Part shown: positions 53,798 to 64,000 of the stretch, piece by piece
How the letters are laid out: the number at the start of each line of letters is the position of its first letter
Numbering within the stretch: position 1 is the stretch's first letter
NCBI GenBank assembly: GCA_022316685.1
Contig: JAKJHU010000036.1
Coordinates: 5,870,036 to 5,934,035, forward strand
Source: Progne subis subis
Taxonomy: Eukaryota > Chordata > Aves > Passeriformes > Hirundinidae
Length of the DNA stretch: 64,000 nt
Direction: 5' to 3'
Notes under the pieces: generated by a model
Seen by the model: only the letters and a program-made list of their open reading frames with translations
What the model was told of the DNA's origin: nothing
The model's database searches: none
Position numbers and translations under genes: made by a program

Positions 53798-54730
53798 TGT
53801 CATGATTTAATCTCAGCTCATAAATAAGTGCCATATAACTGCTCACTCATTCCCCCATCGGCAAGATGGGAAGAGAACTAGAAGAGAAAAACTGAGAAAA
53901 CTGGTGGGTTTAACGATATTTTAATAGACAAAGCAAAAGCCATGCCTGCAAACAAAACAAAGCAAGGAATTAATTCACTGCTTCCCATGGGCAGGCAGGT
54001 ATTCAGCCATCTCCAGGAAAACAGGGCTTCATCTCACAGTTCTTTGGGAAGACAAAGCCCTCATTCCAAATGTCTTCCCTTTCCTGCTCCCCCCTGGTTT
54101 TACAAAGTAAGCATGACACTATATATTATGGGATATCTCTTTGGCCACTTGGAGTCAGCTGTTATGGCTGTGTTCCCTCCCAACTCTTTGTGCACCCCCA
54201 GACTCCTTGCTAGCATGGCAGTAAGAGAAGCAGAAAGGACCTTGGCTCGGTGTAAGTCCTGTTCAGCAATGACAAAAACATCTCTATATTGTCAATCCTG
54301 TTTTCAACACAAATCCAAAACACAGCCCATAGCAGCTGCTGTGAAGAAAATTACTCCAGCTAAAACCAGCATATTATTCACCCCAAATTCCACATTATCT
54401 GGTATCATGTTTGGTATGCAAAACTGGGGGAGGAAGAAAGAAGTGGGTACACATGGCATGATGATATTTTTATCTCCCAGACTGATGGTGCCCTGCTTTA
54501 CTGGTGATGGCTGAACACACCTCTCTGTCGGTGGGAGACAGAGAATTAATTCCTCATTTTGCTTTGCTTGCAAGTGAGGCTTTTGCTTTCCCTATTAAGC
54601 TGTCTTTGTCTCAACCCACAGGTTTTCTCACTTTCTGCCCTCCTGATTCTGCCCCCCCTACCACTTTAGTGAGGAACTCAGCAAGTGGTTGCATGGTACT
54701 TAGTCGATGGCTGGGTTTAAACCCTGATAA
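53798..54730. mobile_element. inverted pair of ERVL-type LTR fragments in a single target duplication
   Basis: 53798-54373 is an antisense LTR of the widespread bird family whose sense strand opens near CTGGTTTCAGCTGGGATAG-like DNA. Here the antisense form ends CAGCTAAAACCAGCATA. 54395-54730 is the 3' part of the same family in sense orientation (CAACCCACAGGTTTTCTCAC; GGCTGGGTTTAAACCCTGA). Both outer edges are therefore LTR 3' ends: TGTCATGATTTAA on the left and its inverted counterpart on the right. GGCAC flanks the whole structure (53793-53797 and 54731-54735), a 5-bp duplication typical of ERVL. This implies one insertion event of an already inverted structure. The sense LTR lacks its first half. 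Confidence 0.7.
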
Positions 54731-55462
54731 GGCACAAAATTTCATATTCATGAAGGTCTGTCCACATATATCCTTTCACTTTTCAGAGTTTAGATACTTC
54801 TCTATCCATCAATGTATTTTAACATACAGGCTTTACAACAATGAATACATGAAGGTAAAGCATCCAAGACATCTAAGTTATTTTACAAATGTTTAACTGG
54901 GTGTAATGTAAAATATTAAATAAAGATGGATTTTATCACAGGATTATCATCTTTTGATTTATTTGCCATAGTTGTAAAGAACAAAAAGTAATGTGAAAAA
55001 TTGACATTTAAGTAGAAAATATTTTTACCTGATAAAAGGTTTAACATGCATATTTGTTGTTCCTCTTCAGTCATTTCTACATGCTTCATAGTTAGCTTGC
55101 AGTATGTATACTCTGTTTTCAGGGTTTTTAATTCATTTAAACAAAGAAATAGGAAGGTACAGCATAAACATACTCAAAGAAGCAGTTCAGTCAACCCATT
55201 AGAGCTGTATGGCCTCGTCAGAATCTAGGACTTGAGTCACAGTCATGATGATGGATTTCAAAACTTTCTGCTTCTTGAGAGTGAGGAACATGCCAGACTT
55301 TGCAAACTTGTATAAAGCTCTTTATTTTACAACTGGAATATTCTAACCTAAGATGTTGATTGTTAATTGTTTTGCTTCTGCTTTCCACTCATAAGCAGTA
55401 TACTTCCCATTCCTCTGCTTCCCACTTACCATTGGATAACTGCTAGCTAATTCTTTCCAGTG
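54731..55462. other. AT-rich spacer, nothing recognised
   Basis: No gene or repeat family is recognised between the inverted LTR pair and the next LTR. Confidence 0.5.
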
Positions 55463-55864
55463 TGTCCTGGCCAGGACAAGACTAATTTTTGCAGGAGGGG
55501 GCATGGCTACGACCCAGAGGTTATTCTATATCAACTCACATAATTTTGCGAGGGCAGGGGTCTCTTCTAGGTGGAGTAGCATGACGGTACAGTGGGATAT
55601 TGTTGGGAGTGACCACATGCACGTAAATTTTTTTCTTGTATGCACCATTATTAGTATTGTTGCTGTTACTGTTTGTTTTCTCATCTCATTGCTGTTTCCA
55701 ATAAATTGTTGTTATCTCAATCAATGATTTTTACCTTGTGTGCCTTCCATTCTCTCCAGCCCTATGCCAGGGGGAGGAGAAGGAGGAGGAGTGAGGAGTG
55801 AGCAAGCAGCACAGTGTTCCAGTTGGAACACTAAACTGGGGAATACCATTCCTAAACTACAATA
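55463..55864 (+). mobile_element. solo LTR, ERVL-type short family
   Basis: It begins TGTCCTGGCCAGGACAAGAC and contains TTTTTGCAGGAGGGGGCATG and AATAAATTG near 55700. It then runs through CAGCCCTATGCCAGGGGGAG and a purine-rich GGAGTGAGGAGTGAGCAAGC to TAAACTACAATA. This order is that of short avian ERVL-type LTRs. No clear target duplication was found. Confidence 0.7.
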
Positions 55865-56983
55865 ATATATATCACTTCAAAAAACTGTTGAAAGATTACT
55901 CAAGTTGTGTAAAACCATGGCATCTATGGAGCTTTTAAATAATGGTAGGAGTCCTCTGAAAATTAGATTCATGTGGCTCTTAGGTGGAATTTAAAATTAA
56001 AGATTTACAAACAAAGGTTAGATGAAAATTTTGTTACTTACATCAGCTTCCTTTCTTTTCGGTTTCATTCCAGCTTACTCTTTGTCCATATAGCTGTCTC
56101 CATCATCAAAGCTTGTCATTTGAATGACATCAAGAGTTCAGCCCCATTAGGTGAAGAATGACAGTTGAATACCAATTACTGTGCAAAAGTGTACTGAAAT
56201 ATTTGGCAGCTCTTTCTGCAGTACTGACAACAGCAATCGTTTGCAACCCTCTTGTAATTCCTCTGTTTAAACACAGACTAGCTGAGACATAAAAAGACCT
56301 TGGGTTAAAAACTGATCATGGCACTTTGTTACCTCAGAACTTTGGTCTTTGACCCAGCTACACATACCCTGAGCAATTTGATGTATTTCTGTTCTAAAGC
56401 TTCTCAAACATGTATCAAGATATCAGTATCAAAAATAATTGATATTATGGCTTAGGAGCTGAGGAAGTTTTTTGCTGTATCATAAATATTGCAGCATAAA
56501 CCACTTTATTTATTTATACATACCTAGATTTCCTAATAATATGTGTGTCAAAAAGAATCAGGAGCAAATTGGAAAAGCAACTAAGAACCTTTTGGATCTG
56601 CATGGGAAAAGAGTTGGAGTAAGATTCTTAGATAATTAAATTGGGTTTTTTTAATTGGCATATTTTATTGGCATGCTTTATAAAACTGTCAGTTAATTTT
56701 TTTAAATGTATTATTAACGAGGAGTGTTTGAAGGTATGTTCAAGTGAAACTTAAATACATTTTCAACAAGGACTCCTTTAAATGTACAGCTTTTCCTTTT
56801 AAAGAAATAGTCAAACTTAATATCTATTAAGCTTTTTAATAGACAAAACTCACATCAATAAATAAATAATAGAAATACAGTATTATGCACAAAATGTTGT
56901 GGAATTAAATTAAAATAAACCAGGCTTTTAGAACTGAGAATGATGTCATAAACAGTTAACCATTTAGCTCCTTTTTTGGTATA
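55865..56983. other. AT-rich intergenic DNA, nothing recognised
   Basis: Short open frames only, and no repeat family is recognised. Confidence 0.5.
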
Positions 56984-58521
56984 TGTAATGGTTTAATGTT
57001 TGCCAAATTCTTGTTGCCAAATTTAGTGTAGTGGTCCTAGTGTTTATTCTCTTTTTGTGAGAGAAAGGAGAAAAGTAAAGCAGGCTCAAGCTTAAAAATA
57101 AACAAATAGTTTTATTAACACAAACTAAAAGAATGGAAAAATGAAGTTGGGGAAAAACTAAAACAAAACAGAATGAAACTCCAAAAAAACCACTCTTCCC
57201 TCCCCCGACAAACTGTTAACTTTCCTACAAAACAACATACACAAAACCTGTGATTTTCAGTCAGTTTCACCATTTGAAAATAAACTTTCTCCAATTCTTT
57301 AGGAAAGGAGTCTCTCTTAGAGTCAAGGATCCCACTGACAACCTAGAACAGGTCTCTTTTGGGTTTTAGCTGTCATGAAAACAGCCATCCGGGGAAGCCT
57401 GCTTTCACGACCTCTCCCATTAGCAGTTTCCCAAGTTGCTTATGGGTCATGGGTCTTAGACTTTTGCATACTGGGTGTCACCTTTTAAAGATGAGTGACT
57501 CCAAAGCAAAGAATTCGTCATCTCAAGGTACAGAGATATCTTCTCACTTCTTCACTGGCACAGAGGGCTTCTCGTCTCTATCCCTGTTCAAGTATCTTAT
57601 GGGACTAATATCATTTAGTCCATCACAAATACCTTTGCTCAAATCCACACATAAATCTAAACAATCATCTCCCCAAATGTATATCTTTCCCATGATTTAG
57701 AGGGATAATCTACATATAGAGTTCATTTCCATGGCTCAATAAGAAGTCCAGACTAATATGGAATGGCAAATCCTCAATCCCTTGTCCCAATAGTCCTTTC
57801 ACTTTCGCTTCACTGACTTCATGCTGTTTCTTCTCTATGTTCATGCTGTCCCTTTCTTTTCCCTCTCAGGAAAGGGTTAAGCCTTGGAAGCTTCATTTTG
57901 CCAGGAAAGGGTTAAATCTGCTCAGAGTCTTTTTCTCTCTCACTGCAGCTCAGTGTGTTAGATTTTCAAGGCTGAGCTGGTGAGGAGGGGTGGAAAGAAC
58001 TCACACCGAAAGATCAGAGATCAGAGCACCCAGGCAGTCCGGAATCAAAACTAACAGGCACGATCATAAATGCCTTTTTTGTCCACCCCTCAGTTTAAAT
58101 TGGGGTGGGCCCCGGCCCAGCCAGGCCCGTAGCTGCTATCAGGGGCCTGGCCAGCAGGCCTGTCCAGCAGCAGATGGGGCCTGGAAGCACAGCCTGGCCA
58201 GGGCCGCTCCTCTGCGCCTGGGTAAGCCCAGAGCCAGCCACCCGGCCAGGGTGGCAGGGCCTGGCTGACCCCTGGCTGCTGTGCGATGTTACCTTTCTCT
58301 CTGGCCGAAACAAAAAAGGGCTGACCTGCAGGAAATCAGGGGTTTTATATAGGTATGTCCCAAAGTCGCATTTGACGTTCTCAGTGGTCAAAACAGATGC
58401 CAATATCCCAAACGATCCTTCTGATAGGTCCCTGTCCTTTCTAAAGCAATTCCAAGGTCCTGACCAGGAAAAATATTACACTTTCCTCCACAACTAAAAA
58501 ACCAACTGCCAACCCATGATG
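56984..58521 (-). mobile_element. 1.5-kb solo LTR of an unnamed family, copy 3
   Basis: The plus-strand left edge is TGTAATGGTTTAATG and the right edge CCAACCCATGATG. The flanks are GTATA on both sides (56979-56983 and 58522-58526), a perfect 5-bp duplication. Reverse-complemented, the element shows CATGGGTTGGCAGTTGG, GGGACCTATCAGAAGGATC, a GC-rich middle, AATAAAACTATTTG and TTGAGCCTGCTTTAC in the same order as copies 1 and 2. Confidence 0.85.
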
Positions 58522-58724
58522 GTATATCATTGGAGTACTCTTCATTATCCATTGTTTTGAGAATATCTTTTAACTCTTTCATTTTCAATGCATCCGTTCT
58601 TGTGTAGGGTTCAAGCTAAATTAAAATGGTTCAATTCATAGATTCACCAAATTAAAGAAAAAAGTCTCTTTCAGAGAATATTTAGATTTTCCCATTACTT
58701 TCTTTTTACTGAACTTAAGTTTAC

Positions 58725-58855
58725 AGAACATAGAATCACATAGGTTTGGGTTGGAAGAAACCTGAAAGATCACAGAGTTCCGAATCAACCACTATGGGCA
58801 GGTAGATCTCCCACTAGACCATGTCTGAAAGTCCCCTCCAACCGTTCCAGAGACA
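58725..58855 (-). mobile_element. short CR1 3' fragment
   Basis: ATAGAATCACATAGGTTTGG, GTTGGAAGAAACCTGAAAGA and TCCCCTCCAACCGTTCCAGA are antisense CR1 terminal motifs. Only about 130 bases are recognisable. Confidence 0.75.
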
Positions 58856-61800
58856 GAAAAGTTGTATATTGAAACACTCCAGCAGTGTTTGATTTGCAAA
58901 AACTCCCTACCAGACATAGTTTTATTAAGCTACTGAAAGAAGAAAATATTAAGTCACTCCAAAATATTTTTGAAACTGGTGTCCTTGTTGATAGGCTATT
59001 CTCAGGTATTGCCTCTTACCATATTTAGAAAAAGGTGGTTTGAGCCAGAACCAAATTATATCTGCCCATTAATACCCCTGAGGAGTTTCCAATTATCATG
59101 TTCAGTTTTGACATTACTTCAGCAAAGATGAGTAGTAAATATATTTGTTACTGAAGTAGCACTAACAGATTCATCTGTGTTTCAGTATTTACACTCTGAG
59201 ACTTTGTTAGCACAATGTCCTAAATAACCCTACTGTACAAGCCCCTGGGAGATGTCTCTCTTGATCATTTTAAGTTAGACAAAATGTCTTCTAATGCTCA
59301 CATCATCATGTGTTCTGGAAATTACTGAGGCACCCCTGAATTTATCAGAATTGTCATTTAGTCTCTTCTGAAATCAGCCGCAACCACATTTTTTTGGGTA
59401 CCCATAGTTATTTAGTGCAAAATTCCAGGCAGGACCCAGTAGTGTTCTTTGACTAAAATGCTAAAGACACAAATTCCTAAAGCACAGGTTTCTCATAATG
59501 CAATATTTCTTCAGCTGTATTCTATGTGCTAAAAATAGGTGGAACTCAAGGGATGTATCGTTATATGGGACGTTCCTGTTTCTATACCTGCTCTGGTCTT
59601 CTATGCCTTACTGTGCCTGTGAGAAGCAGTAAATGCTTTGTATTTCAATCTATAAATCATAAAAAGTGATAAAGAGGTTGCTGACAATGTATAATAGTTA
59701 AAATTATAATTTTATTTTATATTTTCTCCCTGTATATTAAAAAATACAGACCTTAACTATTGTTAGTAACAAGATAGACATAGAGTAAAAGGTTTTAAGA
59801 GTGGCATTGTAACATGTACTGTGGCACAAAATTGTACTACAAGTTTCTAGTGATATCTTGTTCCTGTTTACAATTCAAAAAAGCTGTGTATAAAAATAAA
59901 TATGTTTAAAATTTATTTTCAGAGGGGTTTTCTATAGCTACACACAAACCTCAGGATCTGTGCAGTAAGTCAAGACAGCAAATATTACCGCAAACATTTC
60001 AATATTGTTCTTCATGATAGATATCTGAATGAATAGTTTTCTGGCACTGTCCTTTCATTGATACTGGGCAAAGTGCAAGTACCTATGTACCTTGTTTTTT
60101 GTGGTTTTTTTTTTTTTTTTTTTTTTTTGTTGTTTGTTTTTTTTTTTGTTTTTTTTTTTTTTTGTGTTTTTTTTTTTTTTGTGTTTTTTTTTTTGCATTT
60201 TACCTGTACTATCACATGCAGTTTGACTAATAAAATTTTTTCTCCACATCAGAACAGACACAAATATAATTTTGGGCACATTTTTGCTATTCCTGAAGTG
60301 GCTTGTACAAAGGCAGTTTATCTGTCACACCACCACACCTCCCAGTTCACAGACTTTAGTTCTAGCACACGTCACAGGATGAAAAAATCTTTGCTCTGCA
60401 CCTTTACAATAGATTTTTTTTTTATATATATCTTATAGTTTGCTACATACTATATATACTACAGTCTAGTGGACTAGATGAAACGCAGTATACTATGAAG
60501 TATACATTGGGGTTTTGTGGTGAAAGAATAAACTCCCATTTTTTATCTTATCAATACATTAAATTTAATCAGACCAATCTAGGAAATTCTTACACAAATA
60601 GACTGGTATAGAAAAATATATTATTAAACATATTTCTGGTTTTCCATCAATTGAAAATTATGCATAAATTAGAAAATTTCCCATTATATGTTCAGTTAGA
60701 AAAACATTTGGGGAAAATATTTAGTTGAAATGATAAAAAATCCACCATTGTTATGTCTCCAACTCAGCCTCTGGAAGATGAGATCTCATTGAACTGATTG
60801 ACATGACTTTATAATTTTCTCTGTAGTAATACTTCCAGTGATTGAACATTGGCCCACATTTTCCTTTTCCACAGACATGATACGATTGGGCCTTAGAGTT
60901 ATTTGAACCTCCTATGCTGAGGTCATTCTACGCTTTTACAATATGATAATGTTCCGTAGGACAGAAATATGGCGTTTTCACAAATTTTCTAGAATAGTTT
61001 GACGCATTTTCAGATACGTGCTGATCTTTGAAGTGACAAGGTCTGGAGAAATAAATCCTACCTTGTTGAAATCTTTCTTAAACATTAGTTAGTTTAAATA
61101 TTATGCCCCATATACTTATTTATTGTTCTAACTATTGAAACTGTCCAAGAACCACCTGTGTAAGAGCACAACACTTCAAACTGTCAGTTTAATTTTCATT
61201 ATTATTCCCTAAATACATCTTCCTACATTTTACAACATTTAATTTAATACCACATTTTTAATTGTTATCCAGTCTTTCTTACATGATATCTCATTTCTCC
61301 TTTAATGAATAATTATTATAAAATTTTGCTCTTGACACCTTCTGCTGCACTTTCTGCCTTTCATTCCACATGGGAATACTTTAATAGTACTTATCACAGC
61401 TTGCAACTGTACACATATTATTTTTTCTAATCACTAGAACCACCTATAAATAGATGAACTTTGGAGAGAAAAAAAGAGAAAGAGAAAGGTCATGGACCTT
61501 AGTTCTTTAAAATTAAAGCAGCTTCCTCTGTTTTCATTGGTGTGAAAATAAAACCAGAACCTTTTGCAAAGGTGGTAAGTGTTTTCAGAGTCCATTATTC
61601 AAAATTTGAGCTGCCACCCTTGTGTAACTTTGGACCTTTTTCACTTTGGTCCTTTTTAAGAGAATTTGTATGAATTATCAGGTCTGATCTACCGTGAAGT
61701 ATCACTAAGAATTAGTATTTGCTGACATCAGAACTGAGATTTAGGATTATGTTTTGGAGAACTAAGGAGAGGATAAATGTCTTTGATCTGTGATAAATGC

Positions 61801-64000
61801 ATTGACTGTTTATTGTGGTGTGACACTGCGAAGGAAGTAATAAAGTTTGTGATGTGGAATTGTTCTGTAGTGCAGTTTTAAAAAATAAATACTGCTTGGT
61901 GGGCATTGTTTTATTTTGCTAATCTCAGCAGATGACTTAACAAGAAGTTGTTTATTTGTTATGGATGGGGATTTAGACTCCTACAGAAAGTAGAAAGTAC
62001 ATTGAGGAGTTCAATTATTTGTGTTAGATACATTTAGAAGTTTTTCAAGTCACTGCCATTTCAGTCACATGCTCAAATTCTCTGAATGCTGATTTTGCTA
62101 AAGAAGTGACAATTTAATTTAGAACTGCTATTTGGTTCCTGATTTTCAATATTTGTCTCTTTTTCCTTAATCAATATATTTCTCTAGGAGAAACAACATG
62201 TAGCAAGTCAAAGCTGTTGCGCATAAGGAAACTTTAATAGCCAAAGTCAGACAGTGGGCAAGCTATGTTTGAATTCAGGAATTCTTTGTAACTAACAAAT
62301 AGGTAAACATTGCCAGTATAAATAATTCAAAAAACATTGTAAAATGTATTAACTTTGGAAAATTACTAATTTTATGCAAATGTGGACCTTTAGACTGGAA
62401 GCTTTAACCCGGAAAATTATTCTTATATATGGATGGCACTTTTCAGCAAGAGATTTATAACCCTAAACATTGAATGACATGGTTGCTCTTTACTCTGGAG
62501 AACTCTTTATTTTTGTAGTAAAAAAGTGTCTCTTAAAAAAAAAAAAAAATCCTTCAGGGCTAGAAACAATTTAATCCAAATTCATGCCTATTTTTAAGAG
62601 TATGTAATCACATCCTGAGTTACTGGTTTTTGGTTTAAATTTTCTCTTCTGACTGTTGCATTTATTGGTTTATATAGAGGCATATATATAATCTTAATTT
62701 TTTCAGCCAGTTTAAAACGATTTTGGAGTAGAAATTTATTTCTCATCTCCATCTAAAGAAACTAAAATTACAAGGAATCTTGAAAAGTGACCCTAAGTAA
62801 TAAATACAGCAGCTGAGAAATAGAGCAGCAAAGTCAAAAATATCTTAGCAAGTGAAAATAAAATGCAGAAACTGTAACTTTGAAATGAACATACATTTAA
62901 GTAGAATTAAGAATCAATCTAATCATCAAAGGATTTATTAAACTCTGTTAATGTGATAACATATCAAATCAATCTTGTTTACAAAGAAGCATGAACTATA
63001 AAAAATCAGAATAAATTGTTTGTGGTGTTTTTAAATATAAATTAATATATTTTAGATTTTCCTTTGAAAGTGTGGTACTATATACTGGTGTCATTTCTAT
63101 GAGAAATTAATAATAATTTTAAAAAGCACTAATTGTAAGACTCCTACAAAGAAATACCTCATATAGATGCTAAAAGATAGGAGATGTTATTCTGCAATTT
63201 AAATTTTGTATGTTATTTTTGTTGTTTTCCTGTTTGCTTCCATTGTCTAAAGTCTCAGGTTGTTCTAATGCCCATGTGTTCAAGTTTCTTCATTCCTTCT
63301 AAAGATGACATAGAAATTCTACAAGGTTTCTTTTTGTGTAACTTTATGAAGAGATAATAATTTATCATTTTGCAAAGATCCACAGGATCAACGGTAGCCT
63401 AGCACAGATTGCTGAGGCACCTCAGAAGTAGATTAAAAGATATTCACTAGCCAAATTTCCTAATGTTACATTAAGAAAATGACTGACTCTTTTATAACAG
63501 TTTTTAATTTGGAGTAGCAATTAGATTGATGGCTGTCTGAGGCAGCAACATATCAGTCTCATGTGGGACATTGGGCAGGCAAATTACTTTGCTTCAAGTG
63601 CTCTTGAACCCATAAATATCAACTAGTAATTTTACAGTGGTATAAATAATAGCATATACTTGACATCTATTATTTAGGTAGAATCAATAACAAAAATAAG
63701 AAAAGAAAAAAGATGACATTCTAAAGGCTTGTACTTCTGCCTGTAACTGTCGTCAGGTGAGAGTAAACCTATGTATAACACAGTGCTTCTGAAGTCTTTG
63801 TTTATATCTGAAAGTAAGTTGTTGTGCCAGAATACAGAGTTTATTTATCTTTGCTCTTTTGTTACAGTGAGTAATCACACCATTAAAATATTTATATTTA
63901 GAGTTAACAGTTGCATGTTCAGTAAACAAGCACCATCAATAAATTTCACTTTGATGCTTTTTATGATAATACACTGTAATTGGATTCAGCAGTAAATCCA
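58856..64000. other. AT-rich intergenic DNA, no gene seen
   Basis: No coding signal, LTR or LINE is recognised. A T-rich stretch with G interruptions occupies 60091-60195 and yields artefactual poly-Phe or poly-Lys frames. The rest resembles the AT-rich left flank of the window. Confidence 0.5.

Noticed and set aside
60012..60438. Poly-Phe and poly-Lys frames up to 126 codons
   Set aside because: Artefacts of the T-rich tract at 60091-60195.
1..64000. CRISPR arrays, tRNA or rRNA genes, bacterial operons
   Set aside because: No regularly spaced repeat arrays, cloverleaf genes or rRNA motifs were seen. The window is vertebrate repeat-rich DNA.

Overview
The window is bird genomic DNA, most likely from a songbird. 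Evidence for a bird is the many CR1 LINE 3' ends (ten or more segments, several still readable as CR1 reverse-transcriptase C-termini) and several avian-type LTR families. I see no host protein-coding gene, rRNA, tRNA or CRISPR. Outside the repeats the sequence is AT-rich, stop-rich and intergenic in character, with many poly(T)/poly(A) runs.

Layout. 1-17.9 kb: AT-rich DNA with a solo ERVK-type LTR (3122-3816), CR1 copies, an LTR-like mid-repetitive block (6040-6690), a 1.58-kb solo LTR of an unnamed family (14178-15755) and a second ERVK-type solo LTR (16967-17671). 17.92-26.03 kb: an almost intact betaretrovirus-like (ERVK-type) provirus. It has two 721-bp LTRs that look identical, a 6-bp target duplication (GATTAT), a tRNA-Lys-type primer site, an open gag (665 codons), an open pro-pol entered by -1 frameshifting, and an env reduced to its membrane anchor and tail. 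26.07-26.69 kb: another solo LTR. 27.60-33.96 kb: an ERVL-like provirus (5-bp TSD CCTGG) inserted into a CR1. Its gag-pro-pol lies in one frame and is broken only by in-frame stops. 35.05-36.57 kb: second copy of the 1.5-kb LTR. 38.77-39.41 kb: an antisense LTR. 40.11-43.40 kb: an older, internally deleted ERVK-type provirus inside another CR1, carrying a gag-integrase fusion frame. 43.5-64 kb: direct repeats, microsatellites, CR1 fragments, an inverted LTR pair inside a single target duplication (53798-54730), a short LTR (55463-55864) and the third 1.5-kb LTR, on the minus strand (56984-58521).

How the parts work together. In the young provirus the LTR supplies a TATA-like box and AATAAA signal, the leader carries the primer site and a splice donor, and Gag is made from the full-length RNA. 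A slippery A AAA AAC site followed by a predicted H-type pseudoknot would make Gag-Pro-Pol (dUTPase-like segment, protease, RT, RNase H, integrase). With the env surface region gone, such an element would be expected to copy itself inside the cell only. The other elements record older waves, shown by nested insertions and LTR divergence (near zero, about 2%, and about 8%). All differences were counted by eye; no alignment or database search was run.
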